A stretch of DNA of 64,000 nt from Mesorhizobium hawassense (GCF_003289945.1 NZ_QMBP01000015.1:1-64000); one strand, 5' to 3'. Shown: positions 21,955 through 33,034, counted from the first letter of the stretch. Notes: generated from the letters alone by a model not told the origin. Program-made: numbers and translations.

Positions 21955-23006
21955 CAGGATGCTCCCACGCGGCGGATGCGATAGGCGGTGAAAAGCAGCG
22001 CGACCAGCATGGCAAGCAGCGCCGTGCCCTGGATGACGTCGCTGAGGAAGGCCGGCACGCCGGTGGCGCGCGACATCGCTTCGGCGCCGGTCATGACGGC
22101 GGCGAGGAAGATCGCCGCCGGCACCACACCGAGCGGGTTGAGCCTGGCCAGCATCGCAACGACGATGCCGGAATAGCCGTAGCCCGGCGATATGTCGCTC
22201 ATCACCTGGAAGTGGACGCCGCCGACCTCGCCGACGCCGGCCAAGCCCGCCAGCGCGCCGGAGAGCAGCGCGGCGGAGGTGAGCACGCGCTGCACGTTGA
22301 TGCCGCCATAGCGCGCCGCTTCCGGGTTCTCGCCGGTGACGCGGATGCGGAAGCCGAGCGTGGAGCGGGCGATCAGGAACCAGCACAGCGGTGCGGCGAT
22401 CAGCGCGGCGATGACGCCGACATGGAGGCGGGTGCCTTCGATCAGCACCGGGAAATCGGCCGAATCCTCGATCGGCGGCGAGATCGGATAACCGCTGAAA
22501 CTATCCTTCCACGGCCCTTCGATCAGCGCCATCAGCGCGTAATAGATGACCGAGTTGAGCAGCAACGAGCTCACCACGTCGTCGACCTTGAATTTGATGC
22601 GCAACGTGGCCGGCACCAGCGCGACGATAGCGCCAGCGGCGGCGCCGGCCAGCGCCATCAAAAGCATGGCAACGTAACCGGGCATCGGGATCGCGCCGAC
22701 GAAGCAGCTTGCCACCGCGCCGGCCAGCAACTGCCCTTCGGCGCCGATGTTCCAGAATTTCGCGCGGAAGGCGATGGCAACCGCCAAGCCGGTGAAGATC
22801 ATCGGTGCCGCGCGTACCAGCGTTTCGGTGATGGCGTAGCTGTCGCCGAGCGAAGCCGACAGCATGACGCCATAGGCATCGGCGACGCCGGCGCCGGCGA
22901 TCGCGATCAGGCCGCTGCACAGGATGAGCGTGGCGACGATGGCGATGAGCGGCAAAGCGAGATTGAACCAGGCTGGCGTCGAGGTGCGGCCTTCGAGGCG
23001 AAACAT
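21954..23006 (-). CDS. ABC transporter permease (BmpA/nucleoside-type), first permease
   Basis: The 350-residue protein has about 9 hydrophobic segments and a BPD_transp_2 core ('RAAPMIFTGLAVAIAFRAKFWNIGAEGQLLAGAVA'), with 'VTGENPEAARYGGINVQR' matching the equivalent loop of its partner. It is the NupP/YufP-like half of the heterodimer. It overlaps the ATPase stop at its start and the second permease at its end, so the three are translationally coupled. Confidence 0.88.
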   Translation of the reverse strand: MFRLEGRTSTPAWFNLALPLIAIVATLILCSGLIAIAGAGVADAYGVMLSASLGDSYAITETLVRAAPMIFTGLAVAIAFRAKFWNIGAEGQLLAGAVASCFVGAIPMPGYVAMLLMALAGAAAGAIVALVPATLRIKFKVDDVVSSLLLNSVIYYALMALIEGPWKDSFSGYPISPPIEDSADFPVLIEGTRLHVGVIAALIAAPLCWFLIARSTLGFRIRVTGENPEAARYGGINVQRVLTSAALLSGALAGLAGVGEVGGVHFQVMSDISPGYGYSGIVVAMLARLNPLGVVPAAIFLAAVMTGAEAMSRATGVPAFLSDVIQGTALLAMLVALLFTAYRIRRVGAS

Positions 23007-24517
23007 CAGGCGTGGCCCTCCGCGCCGGTCATCATCAGGCCGAGCCTTGCCACGGTAGCGTCGGCGCTGTCGAGCGTGCCGGCGATGCGACCCTCATACA
23101 TCACCGCGATGCGGTCCGAGAGCATCAGCAGTTCCTCGAGGTCCTCGCCGATGACGATGATGCCGCAGCCCTTGGCGCGCATAGCCAGGAATTTTTCGTG
23201 GATGAAGCGGGCAGCGCCGATGTCGAGGCCGCGCGTCGGCTGCGACACGATCAGCACTTTCGGATCGAAGGCGAGCTCGCGCGCCAAAAGCGCCTTCTGC
23301 AGATTGCCGCCGGACAGCGCGCCGGCGCGCACCATCGGTCCGGGGCAGCGAATGTCATAGGCCTTGATCTGCTCCTCGGCGAAGGCGCGGATGGCGGCCG
23401 GGTTGAGCAGCCCCTTGCGGCTGAACGCCTCGGTGCCAATGCGCGGCAGCACCATGGAATCGGCCAAAGGCAGGTTGGTAACAAGGCCCGTCGTCATCCG
23501 GTCCTCAGGGATGCGGCCGAGACCGAGCGCCTGCAGCGCGCGTGGCGAGAATTGCGCGACCGTTTGGCCGGCTATCGTCATCGAGCCGACCCTTGGCGGC
23601 AGCATGCCTGAAATCACGTCGGCCAGCGCGCGCTGGCCGTTGCCGGAGACGCCGGCGATGCCAAGGATCTCGCCCGCGCGCACGAACAGCGAGACATCGC
23701 GCAGTGGCGTGCCGGCATGGTTCGAGGTGGAGATGCCGTCGAGCGTCAGCACGGAAGCGCCGGGGGTCGAGACCTCCCTGGTGGGCGGCACGATTTCGTG
23801 GCCGCACATCAGCCTGGCCATCTCGGCGGAGGTGGTTTCTGCCGGATGGTCGACGCGGCCGGCGACCTTGCCGTGGCGCAGCACGACGCAGCGATGGGTC
23901 AGCGCCCGCACCTCGTTCAGCTTGTGCGAGATGAAGATGATGCCGAGCCCCTGGGCGGCCATCGAGCGCAAGGCGGCGAACAGGCCATCGACCTCGCTCG
24001 GCGCCAGCACCGCCGTCGGCTCGTCGAGGATCAAAAGCTTGGCGCCGCGAAACAGCGCCTTGATGATCTCCAGCCGCTGCTGCTCGCCGACCGACAGTGC
24101 CGAGACCGGCAGGTTCGGATCGAGGCTCAATCCGTGCTGGCGGCCGATCTCCTTGAGCCGCGCCAGTCCGCCGGCGCGGTCGATGCGGCCGGATTTTCCC
24201 GGAATGCCAATCAGAAGGTTTTCCAGCACCGTCAGGCGCGGCGCGAGGTGAAAATGCTGGTGCACCATGCCGATGCCGGCGGCCAGAGCGTCCGCCGAAT
24301 TGTGGATGGCGACCGGCTTGCCCTCGACCAGGATCTCGCCGGCGTCCGGCGCATAGGCGCCGAACAGCACGTTCATCAGCGTCGTCTTGCCGGCGCCGTT
24401 CTCGCCCAAAAGGCCGAGGATCTCGCCGGGCGCGACGCTAAGATCGACGGCCTCGTTCGCCTTGACGGCGCCGAAGCTCTTGGTGATGCCGCGCATTTCG
24501 ATGAGTGGGGCGGACAA
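23006..24517 (-). CDS. ABC transporter ATP-binding protein, two-domain (NupO/YufO-like)
   Basis: The 503-residue protein has two nucleotide-binding domains. The first has a full Walker A (GENGAGKT, about 38-45), Q-loop ('MVHQHFHLA'), signature LSVGEQQRLEI and Walker B 'LLILDEPTAVL'. The second has a degenerate P-loop ('GVSGNGQRALADV'), signature LSGGNLQKALLAREL and 'VLIVSQPTRGLD', where Gln replaces the catalytic Glu region (SQP for DEP). The asymmetry is normal in this family. It is 236 bases from the binding-protein gene, the gap holding a family A repeat. Confidence 0.9.
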   Translation of the reverse strand: MSAPLIEMRGITKSFGAVKANEAVDLSVAPGEILGLLGENGAGKTTLMNVLFGAYAPDAGEILVEGKPVAIHNSADALAAGIGMVHQHFHLAPRLTVLENLLIGIPGKSGRIDRAGGLARLKEIGRQHGLSLDPNLPVSALSVGEQQRLEIIKALFRGAKLLILDEPTAVLAPSEVDGLFAALRSMAAQGLGIIFISHKLNEVRALTHRCVVLRHGKVAGRVDHPAETTSAEMARLMCGHEIVPPTREVSTPGASVLTLDGISTSNHAGTPLRDVSLFVRAGEILGIAGVSGNGQRALADVISGMLPPRVGSMTIAGQTVAQFSPRALQALGLGRIPEDRMTTGLVTNLPLADSMVLPRIGTEAFSRKGLLNPAAIRAFAEEQIKAYDIRCPGPMVRAGALSGGNLQKALLARELAFDPKVLIVSQPTRGLDIGAARFIHEKFLAMRAKGCGIIVIGEDLEELLMLSDRIAVMYEGRIAGTLDSADATVARLGLMMTGAEGHA

Positions 24518-24567
24518 GGGTGAATCCCTGGATTTGCGATCCGGCTAAGCGCTGAGGGCAGTGCGAG

Positions 24568-24728
24568 GCCCCCTCTCTGGCCTGCCGGCCATCTCCCCCC
24601 TCGAGGGGGGAGATCAGATGTCACGCCGGCTTTTGCCAATGTTCTACGTCGCAGGAAAAGCGCCGAGACCGAAGCCGCCAATCTCCCCCCTCGAGGGGGA
24701 GATGCCCGGCAGGGCAGAGAGGGGGGCT
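24568..24728. repeat. Palindromic intergenic repeat, family A (copy 2)
   Basis: Arms CCCTCTCTGGCCTGCCGGCC followed by ATCTCCCCCCTCGAGGGG, and the inverse ending GCCCGGCAGGGCAGAGAGGGG. The central spacer 'ATGTCACGCCGGCTTTTGCC' is nearly the same as in copy 1 (GATGTGACGCCGGCTTTCGC). The spacer as well as the arms is therefore conserved, indicating a dispersed unit rather than chance. It lies inside the ABC operon, between binding protein and ATPase. Confidence 0.85.
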
Positions 24729-24753
24729 TGGCGCCAACCTCAAGCCGAAGCGC

Positions 24754-25779
24754 TCAATCCGAAACCGGCGTGTTCTCGTCGACGTCGACGCGGAAATTGC
24801 CTTCGAGGATCTCGGCCTTCTTCTTCTCGACCAGGTCCTTCACCTCCGCCGGCAGCGTCTTGTCGAACTTATGGTAGGGGGCAAGATAGGAGCCGCCCTT
24901 GGCCATGCGCGAGAAATCGCCATAGTCCTGCGCGGTGAAGACGCCGGCCTTGACCAGCTTGATCGCCTGCTCGACCGTCGGATACATGTCCCACACCGGG
25001 CCGGTGATGACCGTGTCGGGACCGAGGCTCGACTGGTCGGACATGTTGGAGATGGCAAGGATCTTCTTTTCGACCGCCGCCTCGATGACGCCGAAGCGCT
25101 CGGCATAGATGACGTCGACGCCGGCATCGATCTGCGCCACGGCGGCTTCCTTGGCCTTGGGCGGATCGAAGAAGGAGCCGATGAAGGCGACCTTCTTCTT
25201 GACGTTCGGGTTGACCTCCTTGGCGCCGGCAAAGAAGGCGTTGACCAGCCGGTTCACTTCCGGAATGCCCATCGCCGCGACCGCGCCGACCGTGCCCGAC
25301 TTCGACATCTTGCCGGCGATCATGCCGGAGAGGTAGGCTGGCTCATGGATCCAATTGTCGAAGACGCCGAAATTGGGTTCGGCGGGGCCGGCGCCGGAGC
25401 CGAACAGCCAGGCCGTCTTCGGGAACTGCTTGGCGGTCTTGCGCGATTCGCGCTCGGCGGCGAAGGCGTCGCCCAGCACCAGCTGGTAGCCGCCCTGCGC
25501 ATATTCGCGCATCACGCGGCTGAAGTCGGCGGTCTGCACCTTTTCCGACCATTTGTATTCGATGCCCAGCTCCTTCTCGGCCTTCTGCAAGGCGACATGG
25601 ATCTGGTTGTCCCACGGCTCCTCGATCGGCGTGGCGAAGATCGCCGCCACCTTCAGCTTCTTGTCCTTGGCGAAGGCCGCGCCGGGCAGCACGGTGGCCG
25701 CCAGGCCGAGCGCGCCGAGTTCCAGCACGTTGCGCCGCGACAGGCCCGTGCGTTGCGTTTTGCTGCGTTCGTTTTCCAT
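24754..25779 (-). CDS. BMP-family (BmpA/PnrA-like) ABC substrate-binding protein
   Basis: The 341-residue protein has a Tat-type signal ('LSRRNVLELGALGLAATVLP', cleavage after 'GAAFA'). The mature protein has the BMP pattern: 'KLKVAAIFATPIEEPWDNQIHVALQKAEKELGIEY', 'GGYQLVLGDAFAA', 'AYLSGMIAGKMSKSGTVGAVAAMGIPEVNRLVNAF', 'AGVDVIYAERFGV'. PnrA-type members bind purine nucleosides. It is the first gene of the importer operon. High expression of the binding protein relative to membrane parts might be helped by the repeat hairpin downstream. Confidence 0.88.
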   Translation of the reverse strand: MENERSKTQRTGLSRRNVLELGALGLAATVLPGAAFAKDKKLKVAAIFATPIEEPWDNQIHVALQKAEKELGIEYKWSEKVQTADFSRVMREYAQGGYQLVLGDAFAAERESRKTAKQFPKTAWLFGSGAGPAEPNFGVFDNWIHEPAYLSGMIAGKMSKSGTVGAVAAMGIPEVNRLVNAFFAGAKEVNPNVKKKVAFIGSFFDPPKAKEAAVAQIDAGVDVIYAERFGVIEAAVEKKILAISNMSDQSSLGPDTVITGPVWDMYPTVEQAIKLVKAGVFTAQDYGDFSRMAKGGSYLAPYHKFDKTLPAEVKDLVEKKKAEILEGNFRVDVDENTPVSD

Positions 25780-25901
25780 TTGAAATTCCCCTCTGCTCGA
25801 CGGCCGTGTCGAGCCGGCCGTTCAAAAAAATGTCAGACGAGAGACTATGGAACGGCGCCTGAGTTTTGTCCACATGGTCAAATTTGGTTGCCGCCTCTGC
25901 G

Positions 25902-26098
25902 TTCGTCATCCACGGGCGTAGCAAGGAGCGAAGCGACGCGGCGCAGACCCGAGGATCCATGCCGGAACGTTCGAGCGCCGCAACGGTGCAGGACGGGCGC
26001 CGGTCGCGCCGACACTTGTTCTGGACCGTCGCATTCTTCGTTTGATGGAACGGCATGGATTCCAGGGTCTACGCTTCGCTTCGCCCTGGAATGACGAA
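25902..26098. repeat. Palindromic intergenic repeat, family B (copy 2)
   Basis: It begins TTCGTCATCCACGGGCG and ends CGCCCTGGAATGACGAA. The inner words GGATCCATGCCGGAACG and ACGGCATGGATTCCAGGG are inverted. It resembles the element at 2699-2883, including the 'AGCAAGGAGCGAAGCGACG' word. It abuts the stop of the FadB-like gene and fills most of the 320-bp gap before the binding-protein gene; nothing else is recognised there. Confidence 0.8.
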
Positions 26099-26099
26099 G

Positions 26100-28175
<2,076 letters not shown>

Positions 28176-28271
28176 GCGGAAACCTCCCGGCTGCGATCGC
28201 GCAAGGGTTTACTAGGCGGGCCTTCGAATGGGAACCCAATCCGGCGTTGGCCCAATGGTTAGGGGAAGCGG

Positions 28272-28862
28272 TTAGTTATCCACCCGGCCGAAGGGAGGCA
28301 CGTCGCCGATCACTTCGCGCTTGTCCTTGCCGCAGACGAAGGTCTTCGCCTTTTCGTCGGCCAGCTTGCGCGCCTGGTCGTTGGCCTGCGGGTTGCCGGT
28401 GGCCAAAACCAGGCCGACGGTGCAGCCCTGATGATCTTCCGGTTGCGCGACCTTGGCGACGACCAGCACATCGGTCGATTTCTTCTCGTCCTGCGGGTCG
28501 CTGACGGAGCGGCGATGGATGGCGGCGAAGGGGATGGCGACGTCGCCATTGGCCTCGATGCGCCATTCCACCTTCGGGCCAGAGCCGTTGAAGGCGGTGA
28601 AACTCTCCCAGACCGGTGTCATGTCGTCCGACGGGAAGCCGTAATAGACGGATTCGCGCGCATCGTCGTAGCCGATCAGTACCGGGTAGCCGCGATAGCC
28701 GGAGCAGACGAGGTTCGCCCAGTCGCCGTCGCCTTCCGCGGCCTGGGCGTAGGTCACGCAGTCCTTCTTCGAATCGAGATCGGTGTAGGCGCTGGAGATT
28801 TCACCGGCCTGGGCCGCCTGGCAGAAACCGGCGAGAGCAAGCGGGATCAGAAGGGCGCGCAT
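28272..28862 (-). CDS. Exported protein of unknown function
   Basis: 196 residues from ATG 28862 (GGAG 9 bases upstream). The signal peptide is 'MRALLIPLALAGFCQAAQA'. The mature protein has four cysteines ('KKDCVTYAQ', 'LVCSGYRGYPVLIGYDD', 'HQGCTVGLVLA', 'FVCGKDKRE'), probably two disulfides, and the pattern 'WANLVCSGYRGYPVLI' seen in alphaproteobacterial periplasmic hypotheticals. It has no clear operon partner. It lies 97 bases from the upstream FadB-like stop region and 46 bases from the TetR gene stop. Confidence 0.75.
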   Translation of the reverse strand: MRALLIPLALAGFCQAAQAGEISSAYTDLDSKKDCVTYAQAAEGDGDWANLVCSGYRGYPVLIGYDDARESVYYGFPSDDMTPVWESFTAFNGSGPKVEWRIEANGDVAIPFAAIHRRSVSDPQDEKKSTDVLVVAKVAQPEDHQGCTVGLVLATGNPQANDQARKLADEKAKTFVCGKDKREVIGDVPPFGRVDN

Positions 28863-28907
28863 CGCTGACAACTCCGTTTCGAGTTGCCGAAAGCGTAACG
28901 CCGTTTG

Positions 28908-29516
28908 CTATTTCTTCAAGCTGGCTTCGATCAAGAGGTCGGCGTTGCAGGCGACCGCCGCGGCAGGTCCGCCAAGGCCGAAAAGCTGGCCGCTGATATA
29001 GGCGCCCTCGATGAGGAGCAGCAGCCCGTCGCCCAGCGTGTCGGAATCGCCGGCGCCCATCGCGGCGGCCATGGCGCGCAGGCGCCGGCGCAATTCAATT
29101 TTGTTGTTCTCGCTCACCACCCGCGCGGGATGCCCGCGCTCGGGATATTCGACCGCCGCGTTGGTCATGCCGCAGCCGCGGTAATCCGGCTTCTGCGTGC
29201 GTTTGCCGACGCGGGTCAGGAAAGCGATGATCTGCGCGCGCGGATTGCCGGGATGCGCGTCGACGGCCTCGTCGAAGCGCTCCCAGAATTCCAAATCATA
29301 TTTGCGCAGGTAGGAGGCGGCGAGCTCATCCTTGGATGGGAAGCTGCGGTAAAGGCTCGGCTTGGTGACGCCGGCGCGCCTGACGATCTCGTCGACGCCG
29401 ATCGCCCGGATGCCCTCGCGATAAAACAGGTCGCGCGCCACGTCGAGGATCTTGTCCGCCGCCCTTGGAGCGGGGGTCTCGTTGATCGACGCTTCAATTT
29501 TATTGTCGGATGGCAT
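28908..29516 (-). CDS. TetR-family transcriptional regulator
   Basis: The 202-residue protein has an N-terminal TetR helix-turn-helix (about 20-66): 'ADKILDVARDLFYREGIRAIGVDEIVRRAGVTKPSLYRSFPSKDEL'. The C-terminal ligand domain is not classified, though 'GCGMTNAAVEYPERGHP' resembles the YcdC/AefR-like group. It is divergent from an MFS transporter, with two mirror-image sites between the starts. It likely represses both genes until the transporter's substrate binds. The long upstream extension of this frame is antisense to the MFS gene. Confidence 0.9.
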   Translation of the reverse strand: MPSDNKIEASINETPAPRAADKILDVARDLFYREGIRAIGVDEIVRRAGVTKPSLYRSFPSKDELAASYLRKYDLEFWERFDEAVDAHPGNPRAQIIAFLTRVGKRTQKPDYRGCGMTNAAVEYPERGHPARVVSENNKIELRRRLRAMAAAMGAGDSDTLGDGLLLLIEGAYISGQLFGLGGPAAAVACNADLLIEASLKK

Positions 29517-29537
29517 GCAAATAACCCGCTTGACAAT

Positions 29538-29594
29538 GTTACTGACCGGTACGTATGTATGGCGCCATCCCATTGCAACGTACCGGTCAGTAAC
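29538..29594. promoter_or_regulatory. Paired TetR operators and promoter in the TetR/MFS intergenic region
   Basis: GTTACTGACCGGTACGT (29538-29554) and its exact inverse ACGTACCGGTCAGTAAC (29578-29594) are 23 bases apart. Each contains the quasi-palindrome TACTGACCGGTA. The first overlaps a likely forward promoter: TTGACA at 29530-29535 and TATGTA at 29554-29559. The second abuts the MFS start codon. Binding would block both genes. The exact 17-bp match strongly argues for a functional site. Confidence 0.8.
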
Positions 29595-30878
29595 ATGATA
29601 GCTCAATCCCGTCCGTTTGGCCAGCGCTACGCTTTCGTCGTCGTTGCCGTCATTTTCTTCTGTCTCCTGATCGCGGCCGGGCTTCGCTCGGCGCCGTCGG
29701 TGATGATGGTCCCATTGGAAGAAAGCTTCGGATGGCGTCGCGACGTGACCTCCTGGGCCGCCAGCGTCGGCATCCTGCTCTATGGCCTGACAGGGCCGTT
29801 CGCGGCGGCGCTGATGGAACGCATCGGGCTCCGCCGCACGCTGCTCGGCGCGCTGCTGGTGATGTCGGCATCGACGGTGCTCAGCCTGTTCATGACGCAG
29901 CCCTGGCATCTCTTCATCACCTGGGGCGTGTTTTCCGGCATCGGCTCCGGCGCGGTGGCGAGCGTGCTCGGCGCCACGATCGTCAATCGCTGGTTCAAGA
30001 CCAATCGCGGTCTGATGATGGGCCTGATGTCTGCCTCCAGCGCCACCGGCATGCTGGTGTTCCTGCCGGTCATCGCCTCGCTGGCGCAGAGTGGCGGCTG
30101 GAAGCCGGTGGCCATCGCGGTCGCGATCGCAACCGCGGCGCTGATACCCTTCGTGTTGCTGCTGGTGCCCGAGCGCCCCGCTTCGATCGGGCAGGTGCGC
30201 TATGGCGCCGATGCCAACGACGTGCCGCCGGTGTCGCCTGCGTCGCAGGGTAACTTCCTGGCGCATACGCTGAACACGCTGCGCCGCGCAGCGGGCACGC
30301 GGGTGTTCTGGTACCTGTTCGCCACCTTCTTCATCTGCGGCTTCACCACCAACGGTCTGGTCGGCACGCATCTCATCGCCTTCTGCGGCGACATGGGCAT
30401 TCCCGAGGTACAGGCGGCCGGGTTGCTGTCGCTGATGGGCATTTTCGACCTAATCGGCACGACGCTGTCCGGCTGGCTCACCGACCGCTTCGATCCGCGC
30501 AAGCTGCTCGGCGTCTATTATGCCATCCGTGGCCTATCGCTGATCTACCTGCCCTATTCCGGCTTCTCGGGAACCAGCCTGATCATCTTTGCCGTACTCT
30601 ATGGTTTGGACTGGATCGCCACCGTGCCGCCGACGCTCAGGCTCGCCAATGAGGCCTTCGGCGACCGCAGCGGCCCGATCGTCTTCGGCTGGATCGTCGC
30701 CGGCCACCAGATCGGCGCGGCAGCGGCGGCGGCCTTCGGCGGCACCATGCGGGAATTGCAGGGCAATTACGAGCTGGCGTTCCTGATCGCAGGGATGACC
30801 GGCATCGCGGCGGCCTGTATCTCGCTCTTGATCAACACCAGCAGGCCGGCTTTCGAGCCGGAGCCGCAGATGGTCTGA
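29595..30878 (+). CDS. MFS transporter
   Basis: The 427-residue protein has 12 predicted hydrophobic segments, an OFA/monocarboxylate-like start ('LRSAPSVMMVPLEESFGWRRDVTSWA'), the loop 'NRWFKTNRGLMMGLMSASSATGM' after segment 4, and 'DRFDPRKLLG' in the second half. Under control of the divergent TetR it is probably an efflux or solute pump. The start is uncertain: ATG 29595 lies at the operator edge without a clear ribosome site, and ATG 29559 would overlap the -10. Confidence 0.85.
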   Translation: MIAQSRPFGQRYAFVVVAVIFFCLLIAAGLRSAPSVMMVPLEESFGWRRDVTSWAASVGILLYGLTGPFAAALMERIGLRRTLLGALLVMSASTVLSLFMTQPWHLFITWGVFSGIGSGAVASVLGATIVNRWFKTNRGLMMGLMSASSATGMLVFLPVIASLAQSGGWKPVAIAVAIATAALIPFVLLLVPERPASIGQVRYGADANDVPPVSPASQGNFLAHTLNTLRRAAGTRVFWYLFATFFICGFTTNGLVGTHLIAFCGDMGIPEVQAAGLLSLMGIFDLIGTTLSGWLTDRFDPRKLLGVYYAIRGLSLIYLPYSGFSGTSLIIFAVLYGLDWIATVPPTLRLANEAFGDRSGPIVFGWIVAGHQIGAAAAAAFGGTMRELQGNYELAFLIAGMTGIAAACISLLINTSRPAFEPEPQMV

Positions 30879-30881
30879 ACA

Positions 30882-30914
30882 GCCAATCTCCCCCACGAGG
30901 GGGGAGATCAGCAG
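30882..30914. repeat. Family A half-element (hairpin) after the MFS gene
   Basis: CCAATCTCCCCCACGAGG and GGGGAGATC form one strong stem equal to a single arm core of the family A repeats. It follows the MFS stop by a few bases and could act as a terminator, although no T-tract follows directly. Confidence 0.6.
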
Positions 30915-31013
30915 TTCTGTTCACTGTTATCAAAACTTCATGGTTCCGATATGCGCCTGAAACATTGAGGCGGGAGCTTGGCCGGGATGTTCGACGCCAT
31001 CCTGGAGACAGCC

Positions 31014-32588
31014 ATGAACAAGCTTTCGATGACCCGCCGCGCCTTCGTCACCTCGGCCAGCGCCTTTGGCCTTGTCGGTGCCTCGGGGCTTGCACTGCCC
31101 TACTATTCCCGCGCCAACCAGCGGCCGGCCTTCACACACGGCGTTCAGTCCGGCGACGTCGACGCCACGTCCGGCATGGTGTGGACCCGCACAGACCGCC
31201 CGGCGCGCGTGATGTATGAAGTGTCGACGACCGAAAGCTTCGCCAACGCCACCAGGCTGGCCGCGCTCGACACCTCGCCGGCCAGCGATTACACGGCCAA
31301 GCGCCTGCTCACCGATCTCGCCTCCGACCAGGATGTCTTCTACCGCATGGTCGCGGCCGATCTTTCCGACATCAATGCCGTGTCCGAACCGATCGTCGGC
31401 CGCTTCCGCACCGCGCCGTCCTCGAAGCGCGATGTGCGCTTCGCCTGGTCGGGCGACACCGCCGGCCAGGGCTGGGGCATCGACGAGACCGGCATGAAGA
31501 CCTACTCGACCATCGCCAGGCACACGCCCGACTTCTTCCTGCATTCGGGCGACACGATCTATGCCGACGGCGCCATGAAGGACGAGGTCGACCTGCCCGG
31601 CGGCGGCAAGTGGAAGAACGTCGTGCTGATCGACGGCAAGCGCAAGGTCGCCGAGACGCTGGACGAATACCGCGACCAGTGGAAGTACAACATGATGGAC
31701 AGACATGTGCTGGCTCTCAGCGCCATCTGCCCGACCTTCTACCAGTGGGACGACCACGAAGTGCTGAACAACTGGTCGGACTCGAAGGACCTCAGCAAGG
31801 ACGACCGCTACAAGGAAAAGTCGATCCATCTGCTGGCGGCGCGGGCGGCGCGCGCCTTCCATGAGATGACGACCATCCGCTACGAGCCGTCGGAGCCGGG
31901 CCGCGTCTACCGCAAGATTTCGCATGGGCCGCTGCTCGACGTCTTCTTCCTCGACATGCGTTCCTATCGCGGCCCGAACGGCCCCAATCTGGATGAAACG
32001 CTGACGCCGAAGTCGCGCATGATCGGCGAGGAGCAGTCCAAATGGCTGAAGCGCGAGCTGGCCAACTCCAAGGCGACCTGGAAGATCATCGCCGCCGACA
32101 TGCCGCTCAGCCTCGTCGTCTGGGACGACGCGGCGAAGAAGGTCGGCTTCGAGGCCGTCAGCAACAACGACAATGGCTCGCCCAAGGGGCGCGAGCTCGA
32201 ATTCGCCGACGTGCTGCGCTTCATCAAGACCGCCGGCATCACCAACACAGTGTGGCTCACCGCGGACGTGCATTACACGGCGGCGCATTACTACAACCCC
32301 GACAAGGCGCAGTTCCAGGATTTCAATCCGTTCTGGGAATTCGTCTCCGGCCCGATCCACGCCGGCACGTTCGGCCCCAACGACCTCGACATGACCTTCG
32401 GGCCGGAGCTGAAGTTCATCAAGGCGCCGACCGCCGAGCAGGGCCAGAACCTGCCGCCGTCGGCCGGCCTGCAGTTCTTCGGCCTGGTCGATATTTCCGG
32501 CGCCACCGAACAGCTCACCGTGCGGCTGATGGATCGCGACGACAACGAGCTTTACAAGGTCACGCTGGACCCGGTGCGGTCGGCTTAG
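31014..32588 (+). CDS. phoD: PhoD-like alkaline phosphatase
   Basis: The 524-residue protein has a Tat signal ('TRRAFVTSASAFGLVGASGL'), then the PhoD N-terminal domain ('FTHGVQSGDVDATSGMVWTR'), and the catalytic metal region: 'FAWSGDTAG', 'FFLHSGDTIYADG', 'QWDDHEVLNNW', 'WLTADVHYTA'. PhoD phosphatases cleave phosphodiesters and monoesters outside the inner membrane using Fe3+ and Ca2+. They are usually Pho-regulated, but I did not find a convincing Pho box. The start at 31014 has GGAG upstream. It is a single gene. Confidence 0.9.
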   Translation: MNKLSMTRRAFVTSASAFGLVGASGLALPYYSRANQRPAFTHGVQSGDVDATSGMVWTRTDRPARVMYEVSTTESFANATRLAALDTSPASDYTAKRLLTDLASDQDVFYRMVAADLSDINAVSEPIVGRFRTAPSSKRDVRFAWSGDTAGQGWGIDETGMKTYSTIARHTPDFFLHSGDTIYADGAMKDEVDLPGGGKWKNVVLIDGKRKVAETLDEYRDQWKYNMMDRHVLALSAICPTFYQWDDHEVLNNWSDSKDLSKDDRYKEKSIHLLAARAARAFHEMTTIRYEPSEPGRVYRKISHGPLLDVFFLDMRSYRGPNGPNLDETLTPKSRMIGEEQSKWLKRELANSKATWKIIAADMPLSLVVWDDAAKKVGFEAVSNNDNGSPKGRELEFADVLRFIKTAGITNTVWLTADVHYTAAHYYNPDKAQFQDFNPFWEFVSGPIHAGTFGPNDLDMTFGPELKFIKAPTAEQGQNLPPSAGLQFFGLVDISGATEQLTVRLMDRDDNELYKVTLDPVRSA

Positions 32589-32701
32589 GCTGTGTCGATA
32601 TTCAGGTGATGCCGGCCTGCGAACGATGGTTTCCTGCGCTTCCGGTGCTCACGTACTTAACGCACGCTCCGCTCAAGCCGCTGCGATCCGTGCCGTGATG
32701 C
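32589..32701. repeat. Dispersed intergenic repeat, family C (copy 1)
   Basis: The element has 'GATATTCAGGTGATGCCGG', 'CTGCGCTTCCGGTGCTCACG' and 'ACGCTCCGCTC'. The same words in the same order occur at 45077-45200 and 53316-53458. It is located right after the phoD stop. The other copies also begin within 20 bases of a stop codon, suggesting a 3'-end role. The remaining gap up to 32746 shows nothing else. Confidence 0.75.
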
Positions 32702-32746
32702 GAAAGCGTCGCGGCGGTCCAGAATTCGGAAATGCGATGAAGGGCG

Positions 32747-33034
32747 TCAGTCCGGGTAGCAAGCTCTGGGGATGTTGGGCCAAACCGCCGTGTCGCAGTT
32801 GGCATCCTTCTGGCGCTGCCTGAAGGCGGCGCTGACCGGGCCGGTGACGATCGGATCGACGCCGTCGGGGGCGTCGGCGAACATCTGCTGCGCGGTTCTG
32901 GCATCGGGCGGCGTGATCGGGTCGGCTTCCCTGAGCGCGGCGGCCGACTGTGCGGCGCCCGCCGCGACGAGCACGCCAAGCGCTGCCCACCCGAAAACCG
33001 GACGCAATCTGGACATCTGATCGCTCATGAACAT
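32747..33034 (-). CDS. Small exported protein, unknown
   Basis: 95 residues (or 93 from ATG 33028). A signal segment ('FGWAALGVLVAAGAAQSAAA') is followed by 'ITPPDARTAQQMFADAPDGVDPIVTGPVSAAFRQRQKDANCDTAVWPNIPRACYPD'-type sequence with two Cys near the C-terminus. The Cys-x13-Cys tail around 'VWPNIPRACYP' recurs in rhizobial small periplasmic proteins. No function is known. It is divergent from typA; the 196-bp gap also holds a 16-bp palindrome. Confidence 0.7.
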   Translation of the reverse strand: MFMSDQMSRLRPVFGWAALGVLVAAGAAQSAAALREADPITPPDARTAQQMFADAPDGVDPIVTGPVSAAFRQRQKDANCDTAVWPNIPRACYPD

